This document shows, one piece after another, positions 22,516 through 34,837 of a stretch of DNA of 64,000 nt. The DNA is from Bostrychus sinensis (lineage: Eukaryota; Chordata; Actinopteri; Gobiiformes; Eleotridae): NCBI GenBank assembly GCA_020698575.1, contig CM036245.1:7513718-7577717 (forward strand). The letters run 5' to 3'. Below the pieces are notes generated by a model that saw only the letters and a list, made by a program, of their open reading frames with translations, was not told the origin of the DNA and made no database searches. Position 1 is the first letter of the stretch. Every line of letters starts with the position of its first letter. Made by a program: the position numbers and the translations under genes.

Positions 22516-23051
22516 AAAGATCCTATATTATGCTTTTTGAAATAGTGTTGGGCACATTTGCATTAGTAGTTCAGTAGTTTTATAACTTAAAATAATTTAT
22601 ATATGCGGAAAACCTCTTCTGTTGGGGAGCTGTTACTTTGACTTTGTAGAGAACCCTTGGATTAGGTGTCTGTCGCCCCCTGCTGGCAACGGTGAGGACT
22701 GGACAGAGCATAAAATTGCTATTTAGCACAACTATTAGCAACATGAGGCTAACAGATAGATTAATGAGCTGACTGCATTGTAGTGACGGAAGTTTAAGCT
22801 CTGAAATGATCAGAACAAGCCCGATGATGTTTATGTGCTTTAGAAACGCGCAGGAGCACTTCCTGGTTTCTACATAGAGCTGTGAGACCGAGCGACTCAG
22901 CTCTAGAGAAGGGCAGTGCTTCAGCATACAGGATTACTCAAACATGTGAATAAAACAAAATACTACTCCAGGTCTGTTTTTTAACAGGAAACAACATTTT
23001 AACATGGTTAAAAGCTCAAACACTGATTTTTGCAGAATAGGGGACCTTTAA
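22516..23051 (-). mobile_element. family B element, full-length copy
   Basis: Ends of the type AAAGATCCTATATTATGC and GCAGAATAGGGGACCTTTAA. Interior has CCCCCTGCTGGCAACGGTG. The conceptual peptide GRQTPNPRVLYKVKVTAPQQ recurs in the copy at 63060, showing that it is repeat sequence and not a gene. Its end with ACAGGATTACTCAAACATG is shared with family A. Confidence 0.75.
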
Positions 23052-24744
23052 GGCTCTGGGACTGACAATGGCAACCTCCTTATTACAGCACAACAATCCT
23101 TTGATTTATCATATATTTTCCTTTCTAAAAACCAATATGGACGTCAGTATAAACAGGTTATGTGTGAAACCAGCTGAGGACACAGTTTGTCAGAGCAGGG
23201 ATCAGACTAACCGCAGTCGGTCTTTGTGTTAGAGTCAATAAAACTATTTGCTCTCCCATGATCCTCTGCTTCAGCTCCTCCGGCACCGTCAGAGGCCGCC
23301 ACCGCTGTTCGTCTTTCATCTCGTCGACCTACGGCCCACTTTTTAACTCCTAAACAAACACTATTTATGTTTGAGGAAGACAAAAACCACTGTCAGTCAA
23401 TATACAGCTTTACAATATGAAATAAGTGACTGCTGTGTGTTCTGTCAGTGGAGGTGATAAATGGTATTTCTCTGGGCTGATTTAAAGAAGGGAGGCTAAA
23501 GCAAATGTCAACGCCAGCAGTTAAATCCAAGCGCTTTTCTAGGCCTCCAGCACCTCAGAGGTATGGGAAAATACATAGTTATGCAAATACATAATTCATT
23601 GTTATGCTCTTTGACTTTTAATGGATAGATGTCAGTGTTTCCCCCCAGCAGTTCATAGTTGGCATCATGACCATTCAACATAGGTTTATAAAGTAATATA
23701 CAGTATATCTTAAGTTTATTACCTGAAAAAAATGCTTTTAATGCTTTCATGATGCAGTGTTTGATGTTAAATTGCCTTTTTGTAGCGTTTAGGAGTTGTT
23801 GTAAGTGGGATGTATAAATGGCATTTAATTGTAGGTTCACAATTTGGAGGCACTATGAGTTGCTAACACCTTAATTAACAAGTTTTCTGCGAGAAACACT
23901 GGATGTAACGATAACATTGTTCAGTAAAAAAGCTATGTGATATGAACAAATGAAGTAGATAGATACTTTACATTGTCAAGATGTACAAGTTAAATTTTAA
24001 GCCCCATCAAAATGGCAAAAGAAGCTAGGGATCTGAATAATGCAAAGCCATAATAAAAATAATGCATTAATCTTATACATATATATTTAGTTGTAAGAGC
24101 TTGTTTCAAAGGGGAGTTATTGAAATTATTTTACTTTTTCTTTGTAATAAATAAATTAGGATTTTAATTTTTTTTTATTTTTCAGGTTTATTTTATTACA
24201 GAAATATAAATATAATAAAAGTTTATATTTTTTACATTTTTATTTGTATTGTGCATTATTTAAAGGCATTGAGATTTATTTGAGCTTTTATCTTAAATTT
24301 AAAAAATGCAGAAGAAATAGTATTTACAACAAAAAATAATTGTCTTTGTAATAATAATAAAGCTGCTTTATATGACCACTTTTTAAAAAATCATTAACAC
24401 GTAAGAGTGTGGGGTTACTCAAGACAAAAGAGCTAAGGCACAGGTGGGGTACTCAAGACTTGGACTAATTTTTTTAGATTTGTGACTTGACCCTGGAAGT
24501 TTTAACCTAATTACAATTACAAGCTTCAGTTCCTTCCTTTCTACATCTACGGAAGCCCTGCAGGAACAAACTGTGGGCTATGGACACATAAAAAATTGGG
24601 TCAGACAGTTATCAATCTATATTAGTTTTATGGTTCAGTGTTAGTGAAGTGGGGCCCCTACCTTTTATGTGGGACGTCAGGAGTTTGATCGAGGACACGG
24701 AGCCAAAAACTCCACAAACTCGGGCTGATGGCCTCTGGTCGCTG
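23052..24744. other. intergenic, mostly A/T-rich
   Basis: 23200-23480 is unique and moderately GC-rich (GGCACCGTCAGAGGCCGCC). 23900-24420 is very A/T-rich with nothing recognisable. Confidence 0.35.
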
Positions 24745-25035
24745 AGTCGATTAATCGGTCGGTGAGGTCTTAGTCGACTAAAATTTGATTGGTCGATTAG
24801 TTGGATCCATTCTTTGCATCAAAAAATGTAAGACTTGATAACTTGTATTTTTCATTTTATTTAAGAAAGCATAGATGATTTTAGATAATATATTTAGTTT
24901 TCTTTTCCAAATGTTTTATCACCTAATGAATTTGAAATCACTTATTTGTGTAAACTTTTGTTGATTTTGGTCGATTAATCACTGAGCTGGGCATAACTTC
25001 GGTCGACTAACACTTTCTTAGGTCGACTACAGCCC
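24745..25035. mobile_element. inverted-repeat element with GTCGACTAA words
   Basis: GAGTCGATTAATCGGTCGG and TTAGTCGACTAAAATTTG on the left are mirrored by GGTCGACTAACACTTTC and GGTCGACTACAGCCC on the right. Confidence 0.6.
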
Positions 25036-25163
25036 CATGGGACGCAGGGAAAACATGCAAACTCCACACAGAAACGCACCACAAGGTCAGGGAATCGAAC
25101 CCAGGACCTTCTTGCTGTGAGGCAACAATGTTTTCCACTTCGCCACTGTGCTAGTCCCAAGCC
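25036..25163 (-). mobile_element. tRNA-headed SINE, type S1, head part
   Basis: Reverse strand gives GTGGCGAAGTGGAAAACATT...CTCACAGCAAGAAGGTCCTG, GGTTCGATTCCC (B box) and GTGGAGTTTGCATGTTTTCC. Confidence 0.75.
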
Positions 25164-25187
25164 TGGATAAACAAAGAGTCTAAAATC

Positions 25188-25530
25188 TAGGGCTGCAACA
25201 ACTAATCGGCTTAATCAATATAAACAATTATTGAAATAATCATCAGCTAATATTGTAATTGTTTAATCGTTAACTGAGGTATTCATAGAGTGTGAAATAT
25301 GAGGAGGAGGGTTTATTACAAGATGTTTTTGATTAAAAATATCTTTGTGTGTGTATGCTCTATCCAAACGTTCTCAAGTGGCAAAATCATGGCATTGTCT
25401 GGCTCAAATTTTGTAAAAGTGATTTTTGGTAGTATTATCAAAAGGAACTATAATGCATCTCAAGTTTTTAACCATGTAAAACTATCCAATAACTTCACTA
25501 TCCAATAATTGAAACAATAATTGACAGATT
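25188..25530 (+). mobile_element. TAGGGCTGCAACAACTAATC element, truncated
   Basis: Left end TAGGGCTGCAACAACTAATC. Internal sequence (conceptual FLIKNIFVCVCS) matches 55964-56399 in reverse. The right end is lost next to the LINE tail at 25540. Confidence 0.7.
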
Positions 25531-25539
25531 CACTTTGGA

Positions 25540-26085
25540 GAATTTCTATATTCAAATTTACAAGCCATTTTTGAAATTGTTAATAATATTGCTCCAACTT
25601 CATTGAAGAAATGTATTCAACTTTGTTCTGAACAGATGACCCCAACATCTCAGTCCACAGCTCACAAAAACTGCATAATCCCTAACAGATGCTCTGCCTT
25701 TGCACAATCAGACTTCTCATTTAAAACTATCAAACAATGGAATCAGCTCCCAGACTGAAGTTGTCTGTAGATCTGCATCATTTTTCTCAAAACCTAAAAT
25801 CATTATTCACTACTAATAACTTGTATTTGTTAGTACTTTTAGCAATTATGAATTAAGGCTAAAATGCCTTTTTAAGCTTGGTAACATAGTAAGTATTTTA
25901 ACTATGAATTAATATTAACTTTTGTATTCTGTAATGTTTTTGTGCTTACCTGTCTGGTGACTGCAGATAGAAAGTATCTTGTAGCTAAATCCGGTACAAA
26001 GCATCTCTTTTCTTGTGAAATTAATGTATTTGTACTTGGTCCCTGACAAATAAAGAATAAACTAAACTAAAACTAAACCCGTGGA
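25540..26085 (+). mobile_element. LINE 3' end with (AACTAA) tail
   Basis: Conceptual CAFAQSDFSFKTIKQWNQLP-type end (here RCSAFAQSDFSFKTIKQWNQ, LP) is the usual last peptide of CR1/L2-clade LINE reverse transcriptases. It is followed by an A/T-rich UTR, CAAATAAAGAATAAACTAAA and a repeating tail. Confidence 0.65.
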
Positions 26086-26221
26086 ACAAAGAGAGCAAAA
26101 CTTAAATTTACTAAAGCTTGAAGTTGTGAAAAAACATGAGCGTGCTTCTTTTCAAGCAGTGCTCAATTTGTCTTCTCTTGTAGAAAAGAAAGAATTAATT
26201 ATCATATTCTACTTATAGGAG

Positions 26222-26536
26222 TGTTTGTGTTTGTGGTTAGCACTGTTGCCTCACAGCAAGAAAGTCCAGAGTTCAATTCCCAGACCGTGTGGGGCCTTTC
26301 TGTGTGGAGTTTACATGTTCTCCTTGTGTCTGGATGTTTTTTTTCTGGGTGCTCCAGTTTCCCTCTTCAACCTAAATTATGCACAGGCTAACAGACTAAT
26401 CCTCCACCTAGGTCCTGACCAGGATCCTGGCTCAGGATCTGGAGAAGGGTCACTGAGAGCTCCTGACAGGTCGCCCGAGCAGCATTGAAGAATGACTCAA
26501 ATGCAGAGGACAAATTTCTCTATGCAGAATAAAGTC
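26222..26536 (+). mobile_element. tRNA-headed SINE, type S1, nearly complete
   Basis: GTGGTTAGCACTGTTGCCTC, ACAGCAAGAAAGTCCAGAG and TTCAATTCCC give tRNA-like A and B boxes. Then GTGGAGTTTACATGTTCTCC and a body with CCTGACCAGGATCCTGGC. 47795-48070 is the reverse-oriented relative. Confidence 0.8.
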
Positions 26537-28044
26537 TACCTTAACCTAACCTTAACCAGTGAATTCTAAGTAACATTTTGCCATAATTATGCACAACTTC
26601 AAGCATCTGGTTTCATTTGGTTTCTCTCCCTCTGTCCTCGTCCCACCCACAGCGCAATGAAAAGCTCAAGGTGGTGTCAGTTCTCACAGCACCGGCCTGT
26701 ACTCTTTTATATCAAACCAAACAAACTCGCTCACACACGCACAGCGTTACACTTGTGTTAATCCGAGTTTTCACTGCCGGCGCGCACACAAAATAAAACA
26801 GTACATTGCCTACAAAGTCTGCAAATAATAAAAGAAGAAGAAGAGGAGACCGAAACAAAGCTGCTTGAACTGGCACCTGTTGGGAGGACGGGAGCAGGAC
26901 GTGCGGGACAAAAGCGCAGCATTATGTGATGTGGATAAAAAGGGTGTTTGCTTTGGAGGTGTTGCCCGCGCTGGCCCATTGCTGCTGTATCACCGAGAGG
27001 CACAGGTCTTTGTTTTGTGACACGAACGGCAGGCTGTGCAGGGAGAGACCGGTGCGTGACTCAAGGGCCATTAGAGAACATCAGAAAGATACACAGAGAC
27101 AGGACAACAGCTGCAGCGGAGGGGGGAAATGTGGCTTAAACGTGAAGTGTATGGGAGAGTTTTGGTGTAAAGTCGAAGCTAACACCTGGATAAGTCACAG
27201 GGAATAATTATCTCTGAAGCGAATGAGAACATGTTGTGACTCGATAAGACTCTTGTTTGACAAGCAGTAAAAGAGACATGCCATTCATCCATGTAATCAG
27301 TGAGAAATGTTCAGTCTATTTTGTAAATTACTGCCAACTAGTGGGACAAGGTAAGAGGACATTATAACAGAAAATATGTTACAATGCATATGGTACCAAG
27401 CCTGGCCAGCCAGCACCTCTACTTTCTTTAAAACGCATGAGGCTGGTTCCTCAACCATAGGAAGTCATTTCTCCTCGGTCAATTTGGACTCACACAGCAG
27501 AAGAGAAGATAAGTAGAAGTAAAAGATAATCTACTATCAAAAATAATCAAGATGGTGCCGGCTTATACAGACATTCTCTGACCTGATTAATGCTGTTTAG
27601 TGCTTTCTTTCGTCACCTGTTGGTTCTGCTGAGGTCCTTGTTGTAGTTCAGTCCTCTGTATAATTTTTGTCTTCATCCTGTTTCCATTTTAACAACAGTA
27701 AAATGCTGTTTACCACATAACTAGTATATACCTATTTACTACCTAGTTATTGTTACATGGTTGAAAAGGATGGGCCAACTCACTCTCGGTGCAACATATT
27801 TAATTTTTGTAGAACTGCAGAGGATACAAGAACACAGTCATTAACAGCACTTGGTCACTCTCCTGGTACTCTGCAGACTCATCACGTACTGACTAGACTT
27901 CTTCTACTGGCATCAGCTACTGGTGCATAAGGCACCAAGCGCACCCTGCTGGCGGAACCGAGTATTGACCATTAACTCTTTTTTCACACACTGATTATAG
28001 CAGTTTAGACATAACAGTAGTTTTACTCTATGCATATCTACATT
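26537..28044. other. intergenic; CG-rich unique block 26640-27210
   Basis: 26640-27210 is unique and CG-rich (TTTTCACTGCCGGCGCGCAC; GGAGGACGGGAGCAGGACG) with open frames on both strands but no recognisable protein. Candidate regulatory sequence. The rest shows nothing. Confidence 0.35.
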
Positions 28045-28150
28045 TAATCCAGCAAGAAGGGGTCACAAGCCAGTGTCCTTTTGGTCCCAGTCCCAAGTCT
28101 GGATAAATGGAGAGGGCTGTGTCAGGAAGGGCATCCAGCATAAATGCTAT
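28045..28150 (+). mobile_element. SINE-like repeat, type S2, partial
   Basis: AGCAAGAAGGGGTCACAAG, GGTCCCAGTCCCAAGTCTGG, GTGTCAGGAAGGGCATCC and AGCATAAATGC match the S2 pieces at 61668 and 63886. Confidence 0.7.
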
Positions 28151-28633
28151 GACAAATGAAATTAGAGTCCGGAGACTCTGTATCTATGGGCTTTAGCAGG
28201 CTTTATGTTTTAGGGGCCCCTTCTGAGTCACCTGCCCTCTTCTCTCTCGCAGTGGGTTCAGACGACCATCATGCTTGGGAGGAAACTATTAGTGAGGGAT
28301 TGGAGGGCCCCATCTGTTCCATCTCTTTCCCATTGGCACACCTTTCCAGGTCAACCTGCTGCAGGTTATCATACAGGCTATTGAATAGAGTGGATGACTT
28401 TAACAGTAAGTGGTCTCACTACTTTTCCTACACAGGTCAATGATGTACCCAGCTCAAGAAACTACCTCCAGTGCCTGAATCGATAGCAATGCTGTAACCA
28501 TATGCATGTGTTGTTAGCACTTTTTTTTTCCTTCTTCTTTTTCCATTTTTATTTATTTTTTTTATTTTATTTTTTAAGATATATATGTCTTTTGCCCCTT
28601 TTATTTCTTTTTTGTGTGCAGGGTAGTTCCACG
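28151..28633. other. unassigned; 95-codon open stretch 28156-28443
   Basis: The open frame on plus shows no domain, start context or splice partner and follows directly on a SINE, so it is probably repeat-derived. A T-rich tract lies at 28520-28580. Confidence 0.25.
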
Positions 28634-28761
28634 TGTCTGTGTAGAGCAGTGAGAGGCATGGATGAAACAAAATACTACTCCAGGTATGTTTTTGAGGTAC
28701 AAACATTATAACATGGTTACACGCTTACAAAACTTGGTTTAGCAAAATAAGGGACTTTTAA
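28634..28761 (-). mobile_element. family B end fragment
   Basis: GATGAAACAAAATACTACTC, CAGGTATGTTTTTGAGG and AAGGGACTTTTAA match the terminal 120 bp of the family B copy at 22516-23051. Confidence 0.65.
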
Positions 28762-29680
28762 GGGCTGACGCTGTGGTGAGTGGATGACCCAATCTACATG
28801 CAGAAGCTAAAAAAGGGGATAGCTCAGTTGGTAGACGATGCTTTCTCCTTGATAATATTCTATTAATACTAACTGTACTGTCTAGTAAAGCCAAAAGTCC
28901 AAAAAATAAAAAAATAAAGGCATGATAGTCAGCGGCCCTGCATCCATGAAATTCTTTGCACTCATCCAAGTTAAACCTTCCTCGGCATATTGTAGTTGGT
29001 TGGTTTAAATGCTATTTCTGGCAGGCTTTCTGACCTGAAACCAAACCATCCTTTGTGTGTTCAGTGTGTACAAGACGCAGCTCATAAAACTGGGACATCC
29101 ACTGAACCACAACAAGTTTTTCCGATGCCTCTCTCTGTCCTCTGCTCCTCTGTCTCTGGATTAGCGGCACTCACACACTGTTTTAACAGGCCTTTTGAAG
29201 TCTGTGTAGTGAACAGTGCTTTTGAACGCTCAGAGAAAGTGGAATGGTTGTTCAAATAGAGACGACTGTAGAAGTGTCATTCCCACGCAGAGGTGTGCCG
29301 GGGCAGGATTTGAGCTCTGTTTGATTTTGTTCTTAAATAGTCTCGTCTGTCAGCGCCCACAGATTTCGCTAAGAGGTCGAAACAAAAGAGTGCGCAGTCA
29401 TTACCACAAAGGGATTTTCCTTTAGAGACAGCAGTACACGTGTGTGGCAAAGAGGTGTCACATACTTTTAAAGGAGGAAGGTGTGATCGTATGGGCGGAT
29501 ATACTGTATTTGGTCTTTTTGGTACAAGAGAGAGCAAGTCACACAATGAAGTACAAATTGTTTTTAATTGAACAGTAACATCTAAATACTACAACTGCTA
29601 CTAACCCGCACAGAACTTACTTAAGGGAAAGTATCTAGTTACTTACTAACTTTGCCCCCTGGAGACCCCTTAGTTAAAAT
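28762..29680. other. intergenic, no gene recognised
   Basis: GGGGATAGCTCAGTTGGTAG at 28815 is a tRNA-like A box of a SINE head, not a tRNA gene. 28990-29550 is unique, with no exon supported. Confidence 0.3.
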
Positions 29681-30018
29681 TAGAGCTAGAACAACTAATC
29701 AAATTAATCGAGTATGAAAATAATCGTCAACTAATTTAGTGATCAATTAGCTAACTGGAGTATATATAGATTTTGAAACATACAACGTGCTGATTGAGGA
29801 GCTTTTATTATCAAGACAGCGCAGTAGATTCAACTAAACAGAAGAGAAGAGAATGTACGTTTTGTGTTTTTGATAAAAAATATCTTTGTATATATCCTCA
29901 GTCCAAAAGTGGCACTCTTGTAGCTTTAGCCGGGTAAAATTAAAAAAAATAAAAAAATAAAAAAATCACACACTCGCTTCACAATCAATTTTCAAAATTA
30001 TTTTTAGTTGCAGCCCTA
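29681..30018. mobile_element. TAGAGCTAGAACAACTAATC element, complete
   Basis: Left TAGAGCTAGAACAACTAATC and right TTTTTAGTTGCAGCCCTA, the same family as 25188-25530 and 55964-56399, with divergence at the left end. Confidence 0.75.
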
Positions 30019-30089
30019 GTTATAATTAAATAATTTAATAAAAGTCAATGGATAAATGTTAAATGTCTGGATTTATACAGTGCTTTTCT

Positions 30090-30250
30090 ACCTCCGGGGG
30101 CTTCAAAGTTCTTTACATCAAGTAACCATTCACACACATTCATACAGTGTGGTAGACTCTGGAGATAACGTGTCTTGCCCGCAGACACATGGACAGTACG
30201 AACCAGTTATTAGACAACCTGCTCCAGCCCTGAGCTACTGCCACAATCAA
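30090..30250 (-). mobile_element. tRNA-related SINE, type S3
   Basis: CTTCAAAGTTCTTTACATC, TTCACACACATTCATACAGT and AGACACATGGACAGTACGAA, with CTGAGCTACTGCC at the end (reverse of GGCAGTAGCTCAG). It matches 40068-40215 and 54805-54945 in part. Confidence 0.6.
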
Positions 30251-30329
30251 CAAATGACAGCATGTTTTCTCCACATCCACAGCTTCAGTTAGAAGTTAGG
30301 TTAGACGCACTATGGTCAAATATCAATTC

Positions 30330-30610
30330 AATTTTCAATTCAATTGCATTTATATAGTCCAATATCACAACAGCAGTCGCCTCAAAGGGCTTCACAGGAA
30401 CAGGCACAAACAATTACTCACACAATCAAACACAAACTAAACTAAACAGTCCCAGGACGTCCCTTGTCTTTAGACCCTTCTTCTCGGTAAGGAAAAACTC
30501 CCAAAAAACCCAGCTGTGGGGAAAAAAAAAAAAAAAAAAGAAGAAACCTCAGGGAGAACCATATGAAGAAGAGATCCACTCCCAGGATGGACAGGCTATA
30601 AATGTGTCTA
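30330..30610 (+). mobile_element. dispersed teleost repeat (TTTATATAGTCCAATATCAC)
   Basis: TTGCATTTATATAGTCCAAT, CAGTCGCCTCAAAGGGCTTC, GTAAGGAAAAACTCCCAAA and GAAGAAACCTCAGGGAGAAC are words of a common fish interspersed repeat. Confidence 0.65.
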
Positions 30611-31319
30611 GGATTGTTAAATAAAGTCCATTAGCTCATCTATAGATTCATAATTCAGACAGGGCAGTGGGGGTGAGCTGAATATATTTACATAAAAAGT
30701 AATGTGGATTTTTTGTACAAATAAATAATTATGATGCAAAGATAATAGACTTGCTTAGAACTAAAAATACTGACTTTTCAAGCACCTCTGATGATACATT
30801 TCTTTACGTATTAATATGTGCTGAAATGATGCATAACTCTCCAACTTACTTAAGCTTTTGACTTCTCTCCGCCTTCCAACACTTTCAATATTTACATTGT
30901 CCTGGACCACCAACATCTCTTCACAAAATAACTTGTACACTCTTATTAGGCCTCATCTCAAGCTTCAGCCCATTTTCTGACAGCTCCTAATTCTTCACCT
31001 TTCACCTGCTGTGTGCTGAGCGCGTAGGGCCATCCATCATGTGCCTAAGAGAAAAGACTTGCAGTTTAGTTTTGAGAGGCAGACGAGTGAGGACTTAATG
31101 TGTGACGTGAAGCAGTGTTTGGACAGGGATCCTCAGAGTAAGGAGCTGGATCTGAGGGAGTTTCCATTTAGGCAGCGGCGGTAACTCCACCCTGGATCAC
31201 AACCACAGCCGAGAGATTAGACTTTCAACAGCTTCGAGAGCGATATTAAGGCCGGATTAAGCACAAACTGTTCACACCTCAAACTAGAAGCACAGGGAGA
31301 AAGCAGACAATGTAAAGAT
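30611..31319. other. intergenic, no feature recognised
   Basis: Unique sequence. 31020-31260 is more GC-rich. Nothing coding is supported. Confidence 0.3.
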
Positions 31320-31497
31320 ATAGAGCCCAGACTTACACTTAAACCAGGGATCTGCTAGGTCAGGGGTAAATGCTCGTATCCATTCAACCACAGAGCCCTT
31401 ATACCTCCAAGGCATTGTCCACAGAACCCAGACCTGGACTCAAACCAGGGATCTTCTAATTCAGCGATAAATGCTCTAACCACTGAGTGATAAAGCT
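31320..31497 (-). repeat. two tandem tRNA-like heads
   Basis: Reverse strand shows two diverged copies about 100 bp apart of a GTGGTTAGAGCATTTATCGC-like A box followed by GGTTTGAGTCCAGGTCTGG-like B box. This is a dimeric tRNA-derived SINE head or duplicated fragment. Confidence 0.5.
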
Positions 31498-32283
31498 TTT
31501 ATTCATAGATTTCAGTCCTGTGACTTTTGGCTTGCACTGGAGGGCAAAACAAACATGGTGACGCACAGCAGGCATGAGGAGACGCAGCCAAATAAGTATT
31601 CAGATGGACTGAGAAAATATGATATGGACTAAAACTACAAATATTGGGGACCTGGGGGTCAACAGCTAGGTCACTGCCAGAGCTGGACTTCGGAAACCCG
31701 CCTCCTTAAACGGCCACTGCAACACGAAGCAAACTTATAAATGCATCCAAAGTTATTTTTTCAGTTGGGGTGGGTCATCAACCCGGCGTATGGGAAAGGC
31801 ATTAGTCTTTTATCATAAAAGCCCCAACCCCGAGGGGGCAAAGCATCCTTTTCCGATCAAGAACCATTAGGGGTGGGTAAAAATATCAAATCATCAATCA
31901 ACCCTCCTCAATTCATTATCTATTCAGAAAATTATATGAATCGATTCAACTTGCTCACGGCGCGAGGCTGAGCAAACAGTAAACAGACACTCAGCAAATC
32001 CACTACAGCTGAGCGGGGCGAAGGGACAGGAGCAGGACGGTACACAACGGGAACAAGTGCTACGTTAGCGGCTCTTCTGCAGAAAATATAAAAAATATAA
32101 ACACATTTGCTCTATATTCATCCGCTCCCCCAAAACAGCGCTGTCCTGAGCTGATCTGAGGAGCGCTGGATACGAGCAGAGAGACAGGAGATGGGCTGAA
32201 GGATCAGCAAAATGCACTAACAGTGCTAAAGTTTTTTCTTAGAAACATTCTGCAGCTTTTGTGCGATTCAGCGCCAAATTAGG
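31498..32283. other. intergenic; MITE end near 31870
   Basis: TAGGGGTGGGTAAAAATATC at 31869 with TGAATCGATTCAAC at 31935-31951 looks like the left end of an inverted-repeat element; no right end is identified. 31950-32260 is unique. Confidence 0.3.
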
Positions 32284-32430
32284 TCAGGTCTAAACCAGGT
32301 CTACACCTATACCATAATAGGACTAAACCAGGACTAAAGCGGGTCTACACCTGGACCACAGCACCAGGACTAAACCAGGACTGGACCTGGACGACAGCCA
32401 TGATATAGGGCTAATTATTACTAAACCAGG
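32284..32430 (+). repeat. degenerate CTAAACCAGGA array
   Basis: Repeats of GTCTAAACCAGG/GACTAAACCAGGA with drift, period about 11 bp. The same word forms arrays inside brip1 introns. Confidence 0.75.
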
Positions 32431-32473
32431 ACTTATAAGACTAAAACTGAAGTAAATAAGCTTTAAATAAAGT

Positions 32474-32570
32474 CCTATGAAGGCCCCGCATGGACCAGGA
32501 ATCAAACCTGGGACCTTCTTGCTCTGAGGCAGGAGTGCTAACTACTGCCCTACAGCGCCGCCCACTACTA
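32474..32570 (-). mobile_element. tRNA-headed SINE, type S1, head only
   Basis: Reverse strand: GGGCGGCGCTGTAGGGCAG, TAGTTAGCACTCCTGCCTC, GAGCAAGAAGGTCCCAGG and TTTGATTCCTGG. Confidence 0.75.
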
Positions 32571-33719
32571 TAACAACTGTTACTACTACTGCTACTACAA
32601 GTAAAATGATCTAGTTACTTTCCACCTCTTTATAATGTCTTTATAAAAGAAGGAAGGGTACTGTTCTTGTAGGTTTAATTTTAACTCTCAAATTCCTAGT
32701 TATTTTCTTTCCCATAGCGGGTGAACTGAACTTCTTGCAGCTGGTGATGTTCTCTTAATAATACAGACATGAGAGGAGCTTTCACCTCTCTGTCCTCGAC
32801 TTGACACTGGCTCCACATCAGGGAGGGATGTCCGAACGTCTGAGCGATAATAATTCAGTATCTTCCACAGAGACAGCTCACTCTATCAGACCTAGACCAA
32901 ACTTATGTCTGCTGAGGTCATCTCTGGACCAAAACCCTGCGTTAGAACCGAAGAGAAAAGGCTCTAAATGAGGAACAAATGTGGAAGTGACAGATTTACA
33001 CTGAACCATCTCTGACCCTAACACACAGACGAGAACAGATGGAGCTCAGAGCAGGTAGACCGAGGAGTTAGGTGGCTCTAACTTTAACAGACACTGTACA
33101 TTTGACCATAATTATAAAATATAGATGTCTTGGTATCATTTTTTCATTACTTAAAATTATTACTTGGTCAAACTGAGTACAAATATGAATAATCTGTAAC
33201 TTTTTCTTTTTTGAAATGAATCTCTGTGATTTTTAAACCTGCGTATCACTGGCCATTTTATTTTTCAGAATAAAAAATAACAAAAAACAAACAGTCTTAA
33301 AGGCCAAAAAAGACATACCCTCTATTGTTCAGCAAATTAATGTTTGGTCACATCTTTATTCTGTTGGCTAGAGAAGTGATTCTTAACCTTTCTCACTGCG
33401 CGTACCCTTGGGCTTTTGTCAGACCATGAGACAGTGCTTGTATAAAATATCTGAGTTTATTAGTACAGAGACATTTTATACTTACTTTATTGTGAGTACA
33501 CATTCTCCTGCGCTTTTTCTTTTAAACTCAAATTTGACATAAAAAAATAAAATACTATATTAACTGCATTTACTTATTTTACTACATATTTTTCTGATCA
33601 GAATAAACTTGAAAAAATAAATAGCAATTCATTTTAGATAAATTAACTACAAAGAAAAATAAAATCTTTTGAATAACTCCCCTTTGAACCTAAAAAATAT
33701 GTACGACTAAGAACTACAG
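32571..33719. other. intergenic, no gene recognised
   Basis: Unique sequence, A/T-rich toward the right. 33375-33430 (GATTCTTAACCTTTCTCACTG) may be the end of a DNA element. Confidence 0.3.
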
Positions 33720-34065
33720 CAGGGTAGCTCCAGGTTTTGTATTTTTTTAAGACTTTTAATGCCACAACAATAAACTGTATGAATTTCACACTCAGGAATT
33801 ATCCGTACTACTCTGAAACTCAAGGGTTTTATTTAAAAGTCTGATACAGATGAAGGAACTCCATTGCTGCATTAAAAAATCATGAAAATTTAATCATGTA
33901 TTTCAAGAACATTTCTTCAGTAAATATATTTTGTTATTGCAGTGACTCTACTTTTTCTAATATTAACATAATGTTTTGACAAATTTTAGATTTAGATGAA
34001 CAAAATTTAATACCTACTCATAATATTTATTAATACTTGATTTTTATGCTTGTTAGACCTTGGGA
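33720..34065 (+). mobile_element. CAGGGTAGCTCCAGG element, family C, copy 1
   Basis: Left end CAGGGTAGCTCCAGGTTTTG. Interior ACTCAAGGGTTTTATTTAAA and TAGATGAACAAAATTTAATA match 48258-48972. Right end decayed. Confidence 0.75.
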
Positions 34066-34837
34066 ACACTCAGTACAGTATAATATTCAGAAAATATCCT
34101 TTAGTAGGGAGACATTTTGACTTTTAATAGTCCATTATGAAAAGATTGCAAATACTTATTATTATTAAATCATGCAAAGTGCTGGCTGGATGGGAAACAC
34201 TGGGCTAGATGTTTGGTAGACTTATTTCATTTTATGTGAACTGGCGACACTCACTGAAAATGCTGGAGAAGTTATAAAAGAATAATTTCACCGTGAGAGA
34301 TTTCATTTAATGTGTGCTCACAGACACTAAAGTGCATGGGAGGAGGGGTCCAATGTGTGGAGAGGTCTGTGAAAATTTGAGGAAGCACTGAGATAAACCA
34401 TACATGACATTATCTTCATCTACATATTTAGGATTGTATTACGTCTACAAGTACATTTATTGCAAGAAGTAGTATGTCCTATAGGCCCTTTTAGTGTTTG
34501 TAAACTTCATTTGTCAGTGTTCGCACAGAGATTGATCGAGGGCGTCGCATGTGAAAAGGCTGACTGAGTTAATAGATTATGAGTCATTCCCTCTGTCGAC
34601 CCCCTCTCCAGTCAAAGTCTCTCTCAAACTGTGACCTGATCAATGATACTGACTGGTTTACAAGCGATTAGTGAAACTTAATAGTGACTGTATTGATTGG
34701 ATAATAATGCAGGAGTTGTAAAAATCCATTTGTCAAGACTGGATGCTGGTGTCAGGAATTATAATGAATAAAACATTGAGGAAATATGTTATGAATTGCA
34801 TAATAATAATGAACTTTAATAACTGAGGATGTTATTT
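34066..34837. other. intergenic; unique block 34480-34640
   Basis: 34480-34640 carries TTCGCACAGAGATTGATCG and GATTATGAGTCATTCCCTC (an AP-1-like TGAGTCA). No coding potential. Confidence 0.3.

Noticed and set aside
22580..22927. frame with GRQTPNPRVLYKVKV, and its relative at 63241-63513
   Set aside because: Same peptide in two family B repeats; repeat sequence with no start or domain.
28812..28850. tRNA-like GGGGATAGCTCAGTTGGTAG
   Set aside because: Only the A box is present; no B box or cloverleaf follows. SINE head remnant.
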